Positions 20,833 through 33,118 of a stretch of DNA of 64,000 nucleotides are shown in pieces. Every line of letters starts with the position of its first letter. The first letter of the stretch is position 1. The stretch is from Pyrus communis. Its lineage: Eukaryota > Streptophyta > Magnoliopsida > Rosales > Rosaceae. Below the pieces are notes generated by a model, which worked only from the letters and a program-made list of their open reading frames with translations, did no database searches and was not told the origin of the DNA. Made by a program: the position numbers and the translations under genes. The stretch spans positions 20,528,061 through 20,592,060 of the forward strand of contig NC_084804.1 in assembly GCF_963583255.1 (NCBI RefSeq), read 5' to 3'.

Positions 20833-20980
20833 GCCACATCAACACATAACAGAATTTTTGACAGAATTATGATGGAAGGGCCACATTGATTTGTGATTTT
20901 TAGGATTTTCAATTTCAGGGATCACCTTGATGGTGTGGGTCAATTTTAGGAACCATTTGTAATATATACCCTATTTATTA

Positions 20981-23040
20981 TCATTGAATCTAATTCTTGA
21001 CAAAGTCCAAATGCTTCCATAGACGTGAGTTTGGTATCAATGAAGATTTACATACAAATTTATCCCCTTTTTCTAAGAGAGTTTAGGTTGCATAGTAAAA
21101 ACTTACCATAAATTAATTATAATGGGGTATTTATATAGCATAGGGCCGACCACATTTGCAAGGTTTTTCAGGTCGTGTGTCGACATCCAATTAGCCAAGG
21201 TGTGTTGTCTGCTAAATAGAGTAGAGAATTAATCTGAAGATATTGTCTAGTTAATAATATATTGGCATTTTTTTAATAAATAATAATAATAATATCTTGG
21301 GATTATCTCGTAGTATCCTTGATTGGATTTGATTGTGATTCCTTACTTAATTGAGTTGGTCTTAAATAAAGAAAGCTTAAAATAGGGATTAGTTATTAAT
21401 CTTGTCTTTAAATCCTTTGACTTTTCTCCTTGCTCCTTGCCATGAGCGGAGGAACTTGGAGAAGTTGTAGTCAGCAACTCAGGTCTTCTATGGTAAATCA
21501 TCCTTGAGTGCTTCAGTGAGGTCCGTTATGGCTTCAAAGTCAATGCATTAGCTCCCAACTAAGTGCTTGTAATCTTGGGCCTCTCAGCCATCATTCTTGT
21601 TAACGATCAAAACTGTAAGGTTAAAAAACTTAATTAAATGACATAAGATGGTATCAAAGATAGAAATGGTTCACCCTTCAAAACCGGGCTACACCCACTA
21701 TGTTGCTCTCAAGATATTGATTTCAAATCTAAATAGCACTCGGCTAATATATTCAGTCTATCCTTTTTGATTCATCTGACCTCCATAATGAAGTTATGTA
21801 CCCCTTTATATAGGCATTTCCCTCTTAAGGCCTCTTAAACCAGCATTTAATGTGTCAACCACCTTTGCTAGCTTACTAACAGCTTTCACCTACTTACCCT
21901 AGCATTTGTTGACGAAGTGACGTTCTAGCAGTCAGATTGCATGTCTTTTAAGGTTGAGGTGGCCCGAGCGTCCCGCTTGAAACTCAGTTACTCTGAATTG
22001 CCTTGGCAAGCACTGCCTTGATTGCTCTTATGTCCCATCCTAGGCCTTTACTACTGTCTACACGTTGTTGAGTAGTCTAAATAGTACTTGAGTAGTTATG
22101 TTTGTTCTTGGAGACTTATGCCATAAAGTTGTCGGCACACCCACGTGTTCTTCTCAGTCGAGTAGCACTTTTTTCATCTCAGTTAACCTGAGCACTTAGG
22201 TCGGCCATCTCTAAACTCTTTGGGCTTTGCGCTCTCTAACCTTTCCTTGGGCTTATGCTCGTGGGTGGGCCTAAATGGGCCCACCATTAACAATTCTTAA
22301 AGTCTGGAATGGTCGACATTGTGTGTGCTCGGTATCTACAAATAGTTTTAACTTTAGAAAAGAAAAGAGAAATATGAAGGTAGTCTATTCAAAATTACAA
22401 ATTCCTAAGTGCTAGGGCTGATAGGTGCACGATTGAGAAGGTCATAATTCTAGTTGGTCTATAGGGCAATCTACCCAGACTCGATCTTATGAAGGTTTAA
22501 CGATGGTGATCCTCGTCGACGACAACCAGCAAGGCAAAATTCAAGAGAACAATTTAAAGTCACGACTGATTTACATTATATAGTGGCTAAGAAAAATACC
22601 ATTTTGTGGGATAAACCTAAAGAAAATTGATAAAGAATGTTGGAGATTTGTAGGCACAAGTTCTTCATAACCGAAGAAAAACGCAGAAGAAAATTTGGCA
22701 GAGTTTCGGTTCAAAAGAAGAGGAAAATAAAGAAGAACTTCTGAAGCTTAGTTTATATATCCCTGATCAACTAATCACAACTGTTAGAAAAATGGCGACA
22801 AATCGGCAGGATGATGACGTTGCATCTCAAACGCTTTAGTTTTCAAAACATAAGAGAATGTTAATGCTCAAAACTTGCTAGTTAACAAATTAAAACAACA
22901 AGCCCTTGGTAAGCTGCGGCTAGAGACTAAAGTGGGATGGACTTCAGATATAACTAGGCTACATCCACTGTGTCGCTCAGATTGTATTGATTTCAAGACT
23001 ACAAATAGTGCTCGACTTAACATAAGAATTCTCTACTACA
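20981..23040. other. Repeat-derived intergenic region without a recognisable gene
   Basis: No convincing ORF. A segment at about 21655-21765 is a diverged direct copy of about 22905-23035: both read CTACxTCCACTxTGT, GCTC, ATTGATTTCAA, AGTGCTCG in order. These may be LTR or leader remnants of an old retrotransposon. A TGGTATCAAAGATAG sequence near 21650 resembles a tRNA-Met primer site. The family is not identified. Confidence 0.4.
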
Positions 23041-24112
23041 TCAGTCGTCCGACCCTGTCACAAGAGGTTCCCACCTTGTGGACACCATGATTTTCTATGG
23101 TCGTACCTTAAAGTCTGGTCATGGACTAAACAACCTGTATAATGGAGTTAACTAAATTGGTCATTGATGCCACCATCATCCTGTTCCGGAATCAATGGGC
23201 GAAGTCCGCCGACTTTGTTAAGAGAGACCATTCTTGTTCCGCAAGATTCGGGAACCTAATCCAGCAAGAAATCAACATGTTTCCTATAATCTTGGAGTCC
23301 TTATTGTATAAGGATTGGCGTGCACCGCAAGTAATCACACTCCTAAGAAGATGCAATATCTATTTCTTAGATAGCCTTATAGATTCTCTCGGTTTAATAT
23401 GGATTCTAATATCCTAAAAGGTCTTTTCCTCGACTAGTATAAATACATCCTTCTAGTGTTCATCTTTGGCAATGTATTACATAGTTATTCTCTTACCCAT
23501 TGCTTGAATCATAATATTGCTTACTAACTTGACCGTCATACAGCTTTTGACCACCACAACCCCCATCCCCCCGTCCTAGGCTTACTTACGGTTGTGTGTT
23601 CTTTTACAAGTAAATGGATTCGAGCATCTTTGTTACTCATGGTGGTGCAGGGATTTGGTTCCAACAATTGACACTTTCATTGAGAGTTGAACTCAAGAAC
23701 CTCTCGACCAGATCACTTTACCCCTTAAAGATGAACCTTGAAGAAAGCTTGTCAACGCTGGCATTGACAAAACACCTGATGGCGGCTCAGCTGCAGATAC
23801 CTCTGTTGCGCAGGTCAGCAGTAACCATACCAGCGACACTGTTACCGCCAGTCCGAGAGTGAGCTATCAAACTCCTAAGGCCGCAACCACCCCAGAGAGT
23901 GACGATGTTCATGCTAATAGGCCCCTCATACTATGGAACATGTATGAGATACTATGTTGAAGATGTTGACTCTACCGTTGACAAGTTCCAGCAAGCCTAT
24001 ACTGCTTTATGCACGGATAACTGCATGAGCTTAGTGGACGTGGAGAAAAGAATGAAGGCTCTAGAGAAGTTCCGTCGTGAAGATCAGAAGCCCGTTCTCC
24101 TCCACAATTGAA
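23041..24112 (+). mobile_element. Remnant of a Ty3/gypsy element: LTR part, primer site and gag start
   Basis: A promoter-like TATAAATACATCC lies at about 23437. About 220 bp further on is TTGACACTTTCATTGAGAG (about 23668), which resembles the primer/leader sequence following the 5' LTR of some plant gypsy elements; the minus-oriented element at 34665-43007 has the related TTGGTGCTTTCATTGAGAG. Short open stretches follow to 24111, Leu/Lys/Glu-rich and including 'VDSTVDKFQQAYTAL', possibly gag N-terminal remnants. No pol domain is present and the left end is undefined. Confidence 0.45.
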
Positions 24113-24464
24113 TTTTGGATTCAATTGAGATGGCAAAGTGCGGTGGAATGGAGAAAGGGGTGGAAGCGATGGGATAGGATTAAAACAACAGTAAGCTAGT
24201 TCATTTTGAGATTTCGAAACAGTGCCATAATCAAATCAACAACCGAAATTTGGGTCCAACTAATCGAAAGAAAATTCAAATTTCTAAAGCCTTCTGTACA
24301 TTCTAAAAAGTAATAGATAGCCTTCTGTACATTCTCAAAATTATTTTTTTTTCCAAGGAAAAAGGGAAAATTAAAAATTTTCTTCTGGGTCGTCTTCTCA
24401 TCAACTCCCTAATCCTGATTACTTAACTTCCTAATCCCCTGTTTTCGTTTCTGGTTTTAGACTT

Positions 24465-25361
24465 TTAATCGAGCCTGCTAATCCCAATGCGCTTAACCCC
24501 AGCATTCCTCACGCCCTCACTCTGTGAGCACACTACTCCATCCATGTAACTCCTCACTTCCTTTCTAATCATCTCCTGCATCACTGAAATAAACTCCGGC
24601 CCAAACGACACCGTATTGCTGTTATTGACATTCGTCTCCTTCTCCGGCTGCAAGGACGCCGTTCTCTGTCCTCGGCGAGGGGCCGATTCATCGGTTGGCA
24701 ACTCGTGCATCGCCGCCTCCGCTCCCGGTAATGACAGAGTCAGCAGAGTCGACGGCTCGCACCACTCAGTCTGACTCGGAGGCGACTCCCGAGTTACGAT
24801 AGCGGCGGTTCTTGCCACGGGCCGGAATACTTGAGAGGATGAGGCGGCGGGAACGTCAGACTCGCTGACGTCGGATCCGGACGGGCTCCCCGGACCAGAA
24901 AACGACACTGCCGCCGTCGCAGTTTTCTTATCCGGACGAAGTAAACCTTCGTCGATCGCCATGCCGTCTTCGTTCGGCGAGAGAGCCGAGAATTTCCGCT
25001 TCAACGTCGAGTTCCAGTGGTTCTTGATCGCATTGTCCGTACGGCCGTTCAGGAGTCTGGCGATGGTGGCCCACTTATTTCCGTACTTGGCGTGGGCCCC
25101 GGCGATGATCTCATCCTCCTCGGGAGTGAACGCCCGGTGCTCCACCTCGGGCGATAGCTGATTGCACCACCGCAGCCGGCAGGACTTGCCCGATCGTCCC
25201 GGCACCGACTTGCTTATCACTGACCAGTTGCGAGCGCCGTAACGCTGAACGATTTGCCGTAGCTTCTCATCCTCGTCGGGGCTCCAGGGACCTTTAACCC
25301 GATCCAGTTCTCTCTGCACCATCGCAGAAGACTCCATTGCTGCCGACTCTTGTTGATCCAT
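24465..25361 (-). CDS. R2R3-MYB transcription factor, subgroup 22 (MYB44/70/73/77-like)
   Basis: An intronless 298-aa nuclear transcription factor. I start at MDQQES (25361); an in-frame ATG 14 codons upstream gives a less typical N-terminus. R2 repeat about residues 22-69 (W26, W46, W65) and R3 about 74-120 (F78, W97, W116), with [13 protein letters not shown] as in all R2R3-MYBs. A Ser/Pro-rich middle follows, then an EAR-like repressor motif LTLSL at 207-211, and near the C-terminus [16 protein letters not shown], the signature of subgroup 22. Arabidopsis members bind AACnG-type sites and act in ABA, auxin and stress responses. Absence of introns is also typical of this subgroup. The gene is isolated; its 3' flank to 24112 shows nothing else. 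Confidence is high for family and subgroup; which paralogue is not resolved. Confidence 0.95.
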   Translation of the reverse strand: MDQQESAAMESSAMVQRELDRVKGPWSPDEDEKLRQIVQRYGARNWSVISKSVPGRSGKSCRLRWCNQLSPEVEHRAFTPEEDEIIAGAHAKYGNKWATIARLLNGRTDNAIKNHWNSTLKRKFSALSPNEDGMAIDEGLLRPDKKTATAAVSFSGPGSPSGSDVSESDVPAASSSQVFRPVARTAAIVTRESPPSQTEWCEPSTLLTLSLPGAEAAMHELPTDESAPRRGQRTASLQPEKETNVNNSNTVSFGPEFISVMQEMIRKEVRSYMDGVVCSQSEGVRNAGVKRIGISRLD

Positions 25362-25515
25362 GAATAAATGAAAAACCCTAACCCTAGATAAAAACGAAAT
25401 CAAAATTTGAAAGGGGATAAATAATCTACAAAATTGGAGGAGAGAGAAAGGGAGAGAGAGTCTCGGCCGTGGAGGCTCGGAGAGTTGTGAGAGAGGCAGA
25501 GACGAGTAGGAGGGG

Positions 25516-25523
25516 TTTATAAA
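25516..25523 (-). promoter_or_regulatory. TATA box of the MYB gene
   Basis: TTTATAAA, palindromic, 155 bp upstream of the chosen ATG. A CT-rich leader (CTCTCTCTCCCTTTCTCTC on the coding strand, about 25440-25465) lies between, as in many plant 5'UTRs. Transcription would start near 25490. Confidence 0.6.
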
Positions 25524-25529
25524 GGAGGG

Positions 25530-26250
25530 GCCTAGGGTAACCGAATCGGGTAAAAGGCGTTATGGCAACCGGTACTGCTGCGTTACCCGTTACCCGTTAC
25601 ATCACTCTACAGCTGTATAACCACCACGCGTTGCCACGTCGGCCCCTCTGGATTGCTGAGAATCCTCCTCCCCTAAAATATCGGCGCCACGATATTTCTC
25701 CAGTGACAGCGTTAGGACCTCGTTTCCCGTTTTGGCTTAAGTTACTTAAAGGAAAAACAAACAAATTTATCATAATATCGCGACAAATTGAGGAGATTTT
25801 GAGTGTCAGTTGAGGATAAGTTTGACTTAGCCAGGCTGGAGAGCATTTACGTGAGAAAGATTTTAAGATTTTTGGTTCGGTTTCGTAAACTTTATTATTT
25901 TATTTTGTTTTTATTGTTCTTTTGGGGCGCACGAAACCGCTGATGTGGAGAAAACGACAAGAGCGGTCGCGAAATGGGAAATCGGGTCGTGACTGACAAG
26001 CTGTCAGTCCAGCTGTATACCTGGCGCTGGGATGAGACTGTGAGACGCCAACGGCCTTCACTGTCGACCGACACCAGGCGGTCATGGTTTAAATTCTAAC
26101 AGTCCACGCCATGGCGTTTTTCTGCGTTTAAAATTTGAATTGGGTTGGGGGCGTGCAAATATGGGGAATTTAATTAATTAATTAATTAATGGGTTAAGTA
26201 GTTAAAAGATGATAAGCATGAAGGGATTAGTACCAGATTTGAGTTGATAC
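25530..26250. other. MYB promoter region and unique intergenic sequence
   Basis: No ORF of note. Repeated GTTACCC units at about 25583-25600 and a TTAA-type simple repeat (AATTAATTAATTAATTAATT) at about 26168-26190. Confidence 0.5.
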
Positions 26251-26259
26251 AGCTGCCTA

Positions 26260-26493
26260 CCGAATGTGGTTTGGAGAGGGCACGATCCAATTCAGTTCAG
26301 TCCACTTTCAAATAAGAATTGGAATCGTAAAATATTAACCGTTCAAATAAGTGCAGTCTGCTCAAATTTATTGATAAAATCATACAATTCGATTCACGAT
26401 GATTCTGGTTCAATTCATATTAGTTTACAGTTCTAACCAAAATTATATATATTTAGACAAATCTTCTATTTCTCCATATTTTATGCCCACCCC
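26260..26493. mobile_element. Fragment of a non-autonomous hAT element
   Basis: The right end TTTATGCCCACCCCTA (about 26480-26493) is the hAT terminus seen elsewhere in the window. Upstream are GATTC/GAATCG motifs typical of these elements. The left end is not clear. Confidence 0.4.
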
Positions 26494-26597
26494 TATTTAA
26501 TTTTACTCCACCCCAATACTGAGCTAGAGCATGCCATAAATACATAAATATGTGCTAGAAAGAAATATAAATTCAATTAATGTCTAACAATACTACT

Positions 26598-26881
26598 TGT
26601 AAGATCCCACATCGTCTAGGAGAGTGATCCTTATATGTATATTCTCATCTCTACCTAGCACGAGACCTTTTGGGAGCTTACTGACTTCGGGTTTCATCGG
26701 AACTCTGAAGTAAAGCGAGTAGCGCGTGAGAGCAATCCCATGATGGGTGACCCACTGAGAAGTTGCTCATGAGTTCTCAAAAACAAAACCGTGAGGGAAT
26801 GGTAAGCCCAAAACGGACAATATCGTGTTACGGTGGTGGAGCGGGCCCGGGAAGTGATCCGCCCTGGGCCGGGATGTGACA
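26598..26881 (+). repeat. Solo Cassandra LTR, 284 bp
   Basis: A perfect 5-bp target duplication CTACT (26593-26597 and 26882-26886) flanks one Cassandra LTR that is diverged from the pair at 9870-10500. C box GATGGGTGACC at 26742-26752; the A box is altered (AGTAAAGCG at about 26709). A solo LTR arises by recombination between the two LTRs of a full element. This is not a functional 5S rRNA gene. Confidence 0.9.
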
Positions 26882-26893
26882 CTACTTCTTGCA

Positions 26894-26930
26894 ACGCTCT
26901 TAAATAAAATAAAATAAAATAAAATAAATT
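26894..26930. repeat. (AAAAT)n microsatellite
   Basis: About five to six AAAAT/TAAAA units immediately after the solo Cassandra LTR. Confidence 0.85.
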
Positions 26931-26984
26931 CTAATTTTGGGAAAATATAAAAAATGGGATAAGTGAATTAGATTTTTAAAAAAT

Positions 26985-27141
26985 AAAAAAACGGTTTGAT
27001 CCTGTTCTGGCGGTTCTTTCAAGATGAAAACCGTAATCGGAATCGATATAAACGATTAGGTCCAGTTCTTGAACCTAAATTGACTTTTTTGTCAACACAG
27101 TTTTTTACAGTTTATTTTATCGTTTTATGTCCACCCCTAGA
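26985..27141. mobile_element. hAT fragment
   Basis: The right terminus TATGTCCACCCCTAGAT (about 27125-27141) and internal GGTTC / GAACC motifs match hAT subterminal sequence. The left terminus was not found. Confidence 0.4.
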
Positions 27142-27408
27142 TGCAAGCTTATTACACACTGGCTTTCTCATTCGTTAAATTGTTTAAGAAAAGAATCATT
27201 CGGTTTATGTGTGTCTATCTACATTAATGTTAAATTAAAATAATTTTGCATATTCAAAATAAAATACTTGTTGCCAAAAAATGGGGAAATCATTATGATA
27301 AACTATATGTTGAAGTTTGGTTGATCTTGTGTATAAAAATAATAGTTTAATGTTGAAGAAAAATGGAAACAAGTATATATATATGGCTTTGACTAAAAAG
27401 AGAATAAG

Positions 27409-28350
27409 TATTTCAACTTGATTAATTTGGTCCTTTTTTCAATTTTTTTTTTCCATCATTATCTTCTTAATGTTTCTGTTTGAATTCGTTGATGAATTCG
27501 TGCAAGAGGGTTTGGATTGAAGCTTTGGGCTTCAAGTGATTGATGAGACAAGCCTAAAAAATCAAAATGAATCAAATCAAGTCGAACCAGTGACATTGTT
27601 TGGCTTTATATTTTCAATTTCAACAAAAACGAACATTTTGATATTTGAACATAGAATATATGATATATGAATATTACTCGTTGAAACAACTTGTGAGTTA
27701 ATAATCAGCTTTAAGCATGAGAGGTACCAGTTAAAGACTGTCCGACGCTCGAGCTGATAGATTAGATATTTTGATATTTGCCCACCTTGAAATGATCATT
27801 TATATAAATACACTAAAGTGAAGGCAAAGTAAGTCGAATTATATAAAGTAATTAGAATTTATATAAATACATTGAGGTTGATGACGGTGACTAAAATGAT
27901 GTATTTCAACTTGATTAATTTGGTCCTTTTTTCATTTATTTTTTTCCATCATTATCTTCTTAGTATTTCTCTTTGAATCGTTGATGAATTCGTGCAAGAG
28001 GGGTTGGATTTAAGCTTGGGCTGCAAGTGATTGATGAGACAAGCCTAAAAAAATCAAATAGAAACAATCAAAACAAACCAAATCAAGTCGAATAGGTGAC
28101 ATTGTTCAGTTTATTTTTACAATTTTAACAAAGATGAACCTTTTGATATTTGAACATAAAACCTACGGTACATGAATATTACTTTGATGGAATAACTTGT
28201 AAGTTAATAGTCAGCTTTAAGCATGAGTAGTACCACTGTACCGGCCAAAGATTGTCCGACACACAAGTTGATAGATCAGATCTTTTGATATTTAACCACC
28301 TTTAAATGATCATTTATATAAATTAAGGGAAGGCAAAGTAAATAGAATTT
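27409..28350. repeat. ~490-bp tandem segmental duplication
   Basis: Copy 1 starts at 27409 and copy 2 at 27902, both with TATTTCAACTTGATTAATTT. They stay collinear through GATGAATTCGTGCAAGAGG, GATTGATGAGACAAGCC, CAGCTTTAAGCATGAG and ATGATCATTTATATAAAT. There are many small differences, so the duplication is not recent. No ORF is conserved between the copies. Confidence 0.85.
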
Positions 28351-29743
28351 AATAAAGGGAAAGTTGATGTCCAAGATCGGTACATGTGGTTTGAAATCTT
28401 TGTGGGCAATCGAGGATGTTTCGTCTGAGGTAAGTGCATCATGAACAGTGAAATGAATGCTGCTTTTCCCAGGCATTGCACATGATTGCCTTGATTATCC
28501 AACACAATGCATGATCACCACCAATTTCCTTTACTTGCCGTATTTTCATTTAATATATTTAATTATGTTTGCCCGGTCATCAGATGATTAACGAATATAT
28601 GGTCTCTCATTTTTAGCAGTGAAGAAATTCTTGATTACTACTATTGACAAGTAAATCATAATGTTCACCATAATGAAAAGGAAAAAAAAAAAAACAGAAT
28701 ATTAAACTCAATATCGAGTAATAATAAATGTTTGATATGCAGATGACTAAGAGAAGAGTAACGAAAACAAAAACCAAAACCAAACTCTGTCCTTTTTTTT
28801 TTAATGGGCTACAAGGTCTGAACCAGCAGACCAGAACATATCCTTTGGCAGAAAACATGTTAATTAGGTATAATTTTTCATGATTTTTATATTAGCTTTG
28901 GATTATTATGGGTTTGCAACTTTGCATTTAAGCATGTGTTATTTTATATTTCAACAACGATTTGCACGTGGTTGGAAGACTCCAGGATGTTTCCTTTAAT
29001 ATGCTCTGCAGTCTGCACCTCCAAAGGGACAAAATAATGCTTAAATATTTAGCCAAAGTTTTTAGTTAATTTATGACCTAATATTCCATTGATATGCGAG
29101 AAAATATTAAAAAAAAAAAAGGGTTTTTGCTGCATTATTTTAATGTTCAACTAGATGATAGATCCAACCCCCATCTGAAAATGGTCTGCACAATATTCTC
29201 CTTCTTTTGATAACTTAATGCAAATAGTTTTGAATTGTGCTATGTTTTCTCCTTTTTCGAATCGTTGCTTTCACACTCTTGTTTTGTACATTTGCATTCT
29301 TCACTTTGTTTTTAGGTCGTTTATTAACAGGTGCATATTTGCCCGAAAAAGAGAGATGATTTTCCCACTAGTTTTATTTTTTCCTCATCGACACCCTATT
29401 CATTTTTGGCATTTTGGCATAATAAATTTAAAGCAAGAAGGAATTAACGTATAGAGATAAACATGAGTATGTAAAAAGAGAGAGAGAGAGAGTGTGTGTG
29501 TGTGTGCAGTGGACCTATTGATGGATTGAATTTTGACCCGGATTTGGTGTAACTAATAGGATACGGATCACGACTTTCAATCTGATTATCCGAAGAAGAT
29601 CTTACTCTGATAATCCGATCCTAAATAGATCCAGATATGTGTTGAGGTTGTTTCGATTTGATAATGCTATGATCTGACTTAATATAACTTATTATTTAAT
29701 TTTTATATTATTTATACTTTTGTGTGATGGTAGTTTAAGTTTT
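28351..29743. other. AT-rich intergenic region, no gene seen
   Basis: Only scattered short ORFs without homology I recognise. A (GA)n-(GT)n microsatellite lies at about 29480-29508. Confidence 0.5.
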
Positions 29744-29989
29744 GGAGAAATTAGGTTCTCATCCTTTTTTTCGTACTCCATTGATTAAAAGCATATTCAT
29801 TTTCAACTTTTGATCAAGGTCCATAGGTTTTAATGAATGCCATTATTTCAATAATAAACATTTACGTGTCAAGATAATTAAATTTTATTACTAAATATAT
29901 TCATTTAGTGTTAGAAACGTTACATCTGGTATATTTATATATATGACTAAACTTTGTATCATATATTTCTACTTTTAGTTTATACCCAT

Positions 29990-30420
29990 TTTTAATTTAC
30001 AACCTTTTTTTTAATTTGCACCAATTTTCTTTACAGTTTTAATATGTACCCATATATATATATATATATATATTTTTTTTTTTTGTTCCCATATTTTTAA
30101 AATTTTTATTGTACTCATAATTTTTCCCCTTTTATTTGTACCCATAATTTATTATAATGTACCCATGTTTTGTTAAAAATGTACCACTTGTTATATGTAA
30201 AATGTACCCATTTTTTAATTTAAAATTTATTTATTTTTTTAATCTAAAATGTGTCCATTGATGTTCATATAAAATGCACAGTGTTTTCTATATAATGTAC
30301 GCATTTTTCTATATAAAACTTATCCATTTTTTGTATAAAATGTACCCACATTTTTTTAATTTATAATTACGTGCACCATTGTACTCAGATAATTATACGG
30401 GTACATTCTTTTTAAACATT
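29990..30420. repeat. Degenerate AT-rich repeat with TGTACCCAT motifs
   Basis: About ten irregularly spaced copies of (A)TGTACCCAT(TTTT) or variants (GTACTCAT, GTACGCAT, GTGTCCAT), plus an (AT)n tract at about 30053-30072. Probably the interior of the TIR element at 29744-44930. Confidence 0.6.
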
Positions 30421-30448
30421 TTTATAGGTTACATATTAAAACATTTAA

Positions 30449-32627
30449 TGTGACATCCCGTCCCGAAAATATCGAAAACGTACGTGTGAAATGACAATTT
30501 TGCCCCTAGTTTGATTTCTTTACGTTCATTTGTTGTTTTTGAGTTTGGGTGGCATGTTTGGAGCCACACACACACTCCCATACTCCTCACCTTCCTGTCC
30601 CTTTCCCTGTGATCCTCCCGAGCCCCATCTCCCTTCCCTTTCACCATAAACGTACGGACACACACACAAGCATACCAAATCTCCACAGATCGAGGGAACC
30701 AAGACCATAGTCGAGCTCGTGAGGCTGAGAGGAGTGCAGCTGTACCATTTTCAGGTAAGAAAACCACCATTTTCACGTCGATTTCACGAAGTCGGTTTTG
30801 AGGTACTATTCATGCAAACGTAAATCCTCACGTTTTAGGGAAAATGAAGCTTGTAGGTAGCTTGGTGAGGTCCCGAGGAGTCTCGGAGTAGTTCGTTTGA
30901 AGGAATTGGACGTTGGAATCGTCGTGTTCGAAGTTGGCCGGAATTGGAGTGTGGTGACAGGTGAGATCTCGTGATTTTTATCCCTTAAAAGTGGTATATT
31001 TATGTTCTCCTAGGTCTAAGCTTCATTTTGGTGCAAAAATCGTGAAATTTGGGTGAAAAACGGACGAGATATCAACGTTTGAAGTTTTTCCAGTTTTCCG
31101 GCGCCGGCGACGGCGCCGGAGGTTCGCCGGGGAAGGAGACGGAATATTCCGTCAAGTCTGACGGAATATTCCTGACGCCGTTAACGGAATATTCCTTACG
31201 GCGTCAGTTGACGCCATCAGCGTGCCAGGCACGAGCCTGCGCATGGCTGGCGCGTGTGGCCATGCCTTGGCCGGCGCGTGGGGGCGCGTGCGGCGATGGA
31301 AATTTTTTCTAAAAATTTAGGTGTGATCCTGAGGTTGTGTAGAGCATGTTGGTATATTCATTTGTCCAATTTGAGCAATGTATGAGAAGTTATTACGAGA
31401 AGTTGGTTATGTGCTTTAAAATTAACGTTTTTGTAGTTGTTTCGCATATAGGTGATACGTATCCCGAGGACGAGCGTGGTCACTCGAGGCAGGGGGGCTA
31501 CGACCCTTCCACTTACCAGTGAGTGGGCTTTTGGTTTTCCGTATATACCTATATACTATATTTTTCCCAGAAATTGATTAAATGGTTATCAGTTATATGC
31601 CATGCATTACATTATCGTTAGTCATGCATCGTTGGTTGCATTAGTAGTTGCATATATATATACATATGCATATCGGGTGCTGTGGACGCACAGGTAAGTG
31701 CCAGGTAAGTGTTAATCATGTTTATTTTTAGTAGTGGTTTGAGATGCTTAGAGAGCTCATAACCTGCACCCCCGGTGTTAGTGCTCCCGCCCAGAGTAGG
31801 GCACAGTCCTTTACGTGATGTTCACCTCTCGCACCACACGCTCAGCTTGGATCCAAGTTAGGTGCACAGTCCTGTCGTACAGACCACATTAGGTGGTTCC
31901 GACTCGTAGGTGACCCGCGATTATTCGCACAGCCTTCACGTGATCGTAGCACTAGAGCGTATATATGTATTACACCTAGGCCTGTCGTACAGACCACTTT
32001 AGGTGGTTCCGACTCGTGGGCAGGTTCAGTTATTGAGTTTGAGATTTGAGCTCTACATGCAGTCGTACAGGTCACGTTAGGTGACTCCGGCTGCCAGATT
32101 ATATGTTATTGTTATGATTTATACCTGAGCACTTGCATTTCATTATGAGATTTTGACATGGCATAATCTTGAGCATGATTAGCATATCTATACATACGTA
32201 TTTATGTTTATTTTCTGGGAAGTATACAGGTTTTACGGTGAGGGGTTAGAATGTATTTTCTAAATGGTTTTCGAAAAGCTTTGTTTTTGCCCACTCACGC
32301 TTTTGTTTTGCGCCCCTCCAGGTTCTAGTTGCTTAGCAGTTTCGGTGGGTTCCCAGAGGGCTTCCCGGCATTTCTGACAGACGCTCACCAGCGTAGGGTC
32401 ACCTTCGGGTGTACTATTGTCGAATCATTTTTCTTTGGAATGCTGTAAACTTAATGCTCTGAACTTAGCGTCTCACTTACGCTAGCACTTGTTTTGAGTA
32501 CTTTGTATGCTAGTTTTTAATTATTCGTACTTTTTATATTACTATTTTATTAGCTTCCGCACGTGCACATGGTTACGTCACCTCCGTGTGACGGCCAGCA
32601 CGCCCTAATCTCGGTCGGGGTGTGTCA
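30449..32627 (+). repeat. Solo gypsy LTR, 2179 bp
   Basis: Starts TGTGACATCCCGTCCCG and ends CGGTCGGGGTGTGTCA, flanked by a perfect target duplication TTTAA (30444-30448 and 32628-32632). Collinear along its length with the 3' LTR at 15454-17584, including CT-rich tracts, GAATATTC palindromes at 31142-31149, 31164-31171 and 31187-31194, and the GTCGTACAGACCAC hairpin repeats. It has a third, diverged repeat (about 32060-32095) that the other LTR lacks. Result of LTR-LTR recombination of a full element. Confidence 0.92.
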
Positions 32628-33118
32628 TTTAACTTTTGGAACAATTTTGAAATTGTACCCCATAGCTAATTATATATGGTACAGATACATTGTATTGACA
32701 TGTGACAACTATTTGGTCATTCATAACAATGTTTTCTTTTGGTCAAATTCTTAACAATGTTGGATACATTCTTTTGGCACTTTTTTTAACATTGTTTCCA
32801 ATTGATTGATACATATATATGCGTACATGTACTTGACATGTGACGACCCGTCCCTATATTTCACTGTAATTTCTTTTCCGTTGGTGTGAGTTGACAATTT
32901 TACCCCTTTCTGGACAAAAGTGGGATCTGACGTGGACGTGGTTTTCAATTTTCAGTTTCATTTTCCTGGTTTCGTACTAAATTAGTACTCGTCACTACGA
33001 AAGGGTGAGTGCATGTTAGACTCGAATCGGATCTGTAACGAAAAAATTACTTTCCATTAAAATAAGTTAATTACAAGTATTTTTGTACACGCGCGTACAA
33101 ATTTACAGTGTCAGAACT

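Larger units (their letters stand above)
9166..20971. mobile_element. Outer Mutator-like element (Pack-MULE type) with nested insertions
   Basis: A perfect 9-bp target duplication TATTTATTA flanks the element (9157-9165 and 20972-20980). The left arm (9166-9557) and right arm (18840-19034 plus 20841-20971, read in reverse) are long inverted repeats built of GGTCCCTGAAATTGA / AATCGATCAATGTGG / CTGTTATGTGTTGATGTG motifs. Each arm has the unit twice. The inverted repeat continues into TTTAATAATTAATTAGAAAA at 18448-18470 and its reverse at 18819-18842. Removing the inner MULE (9558-18443) and the hAT (19035-20832) leaves an element of about 1.1 kb whose only interior is a ribosomal protein L35 fragment. 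No transposase is present, so it is non-autonomous. The 9-bp duplication plus long terminal inverted repeats are Mutator hallmarks. Confidence 0.85.
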
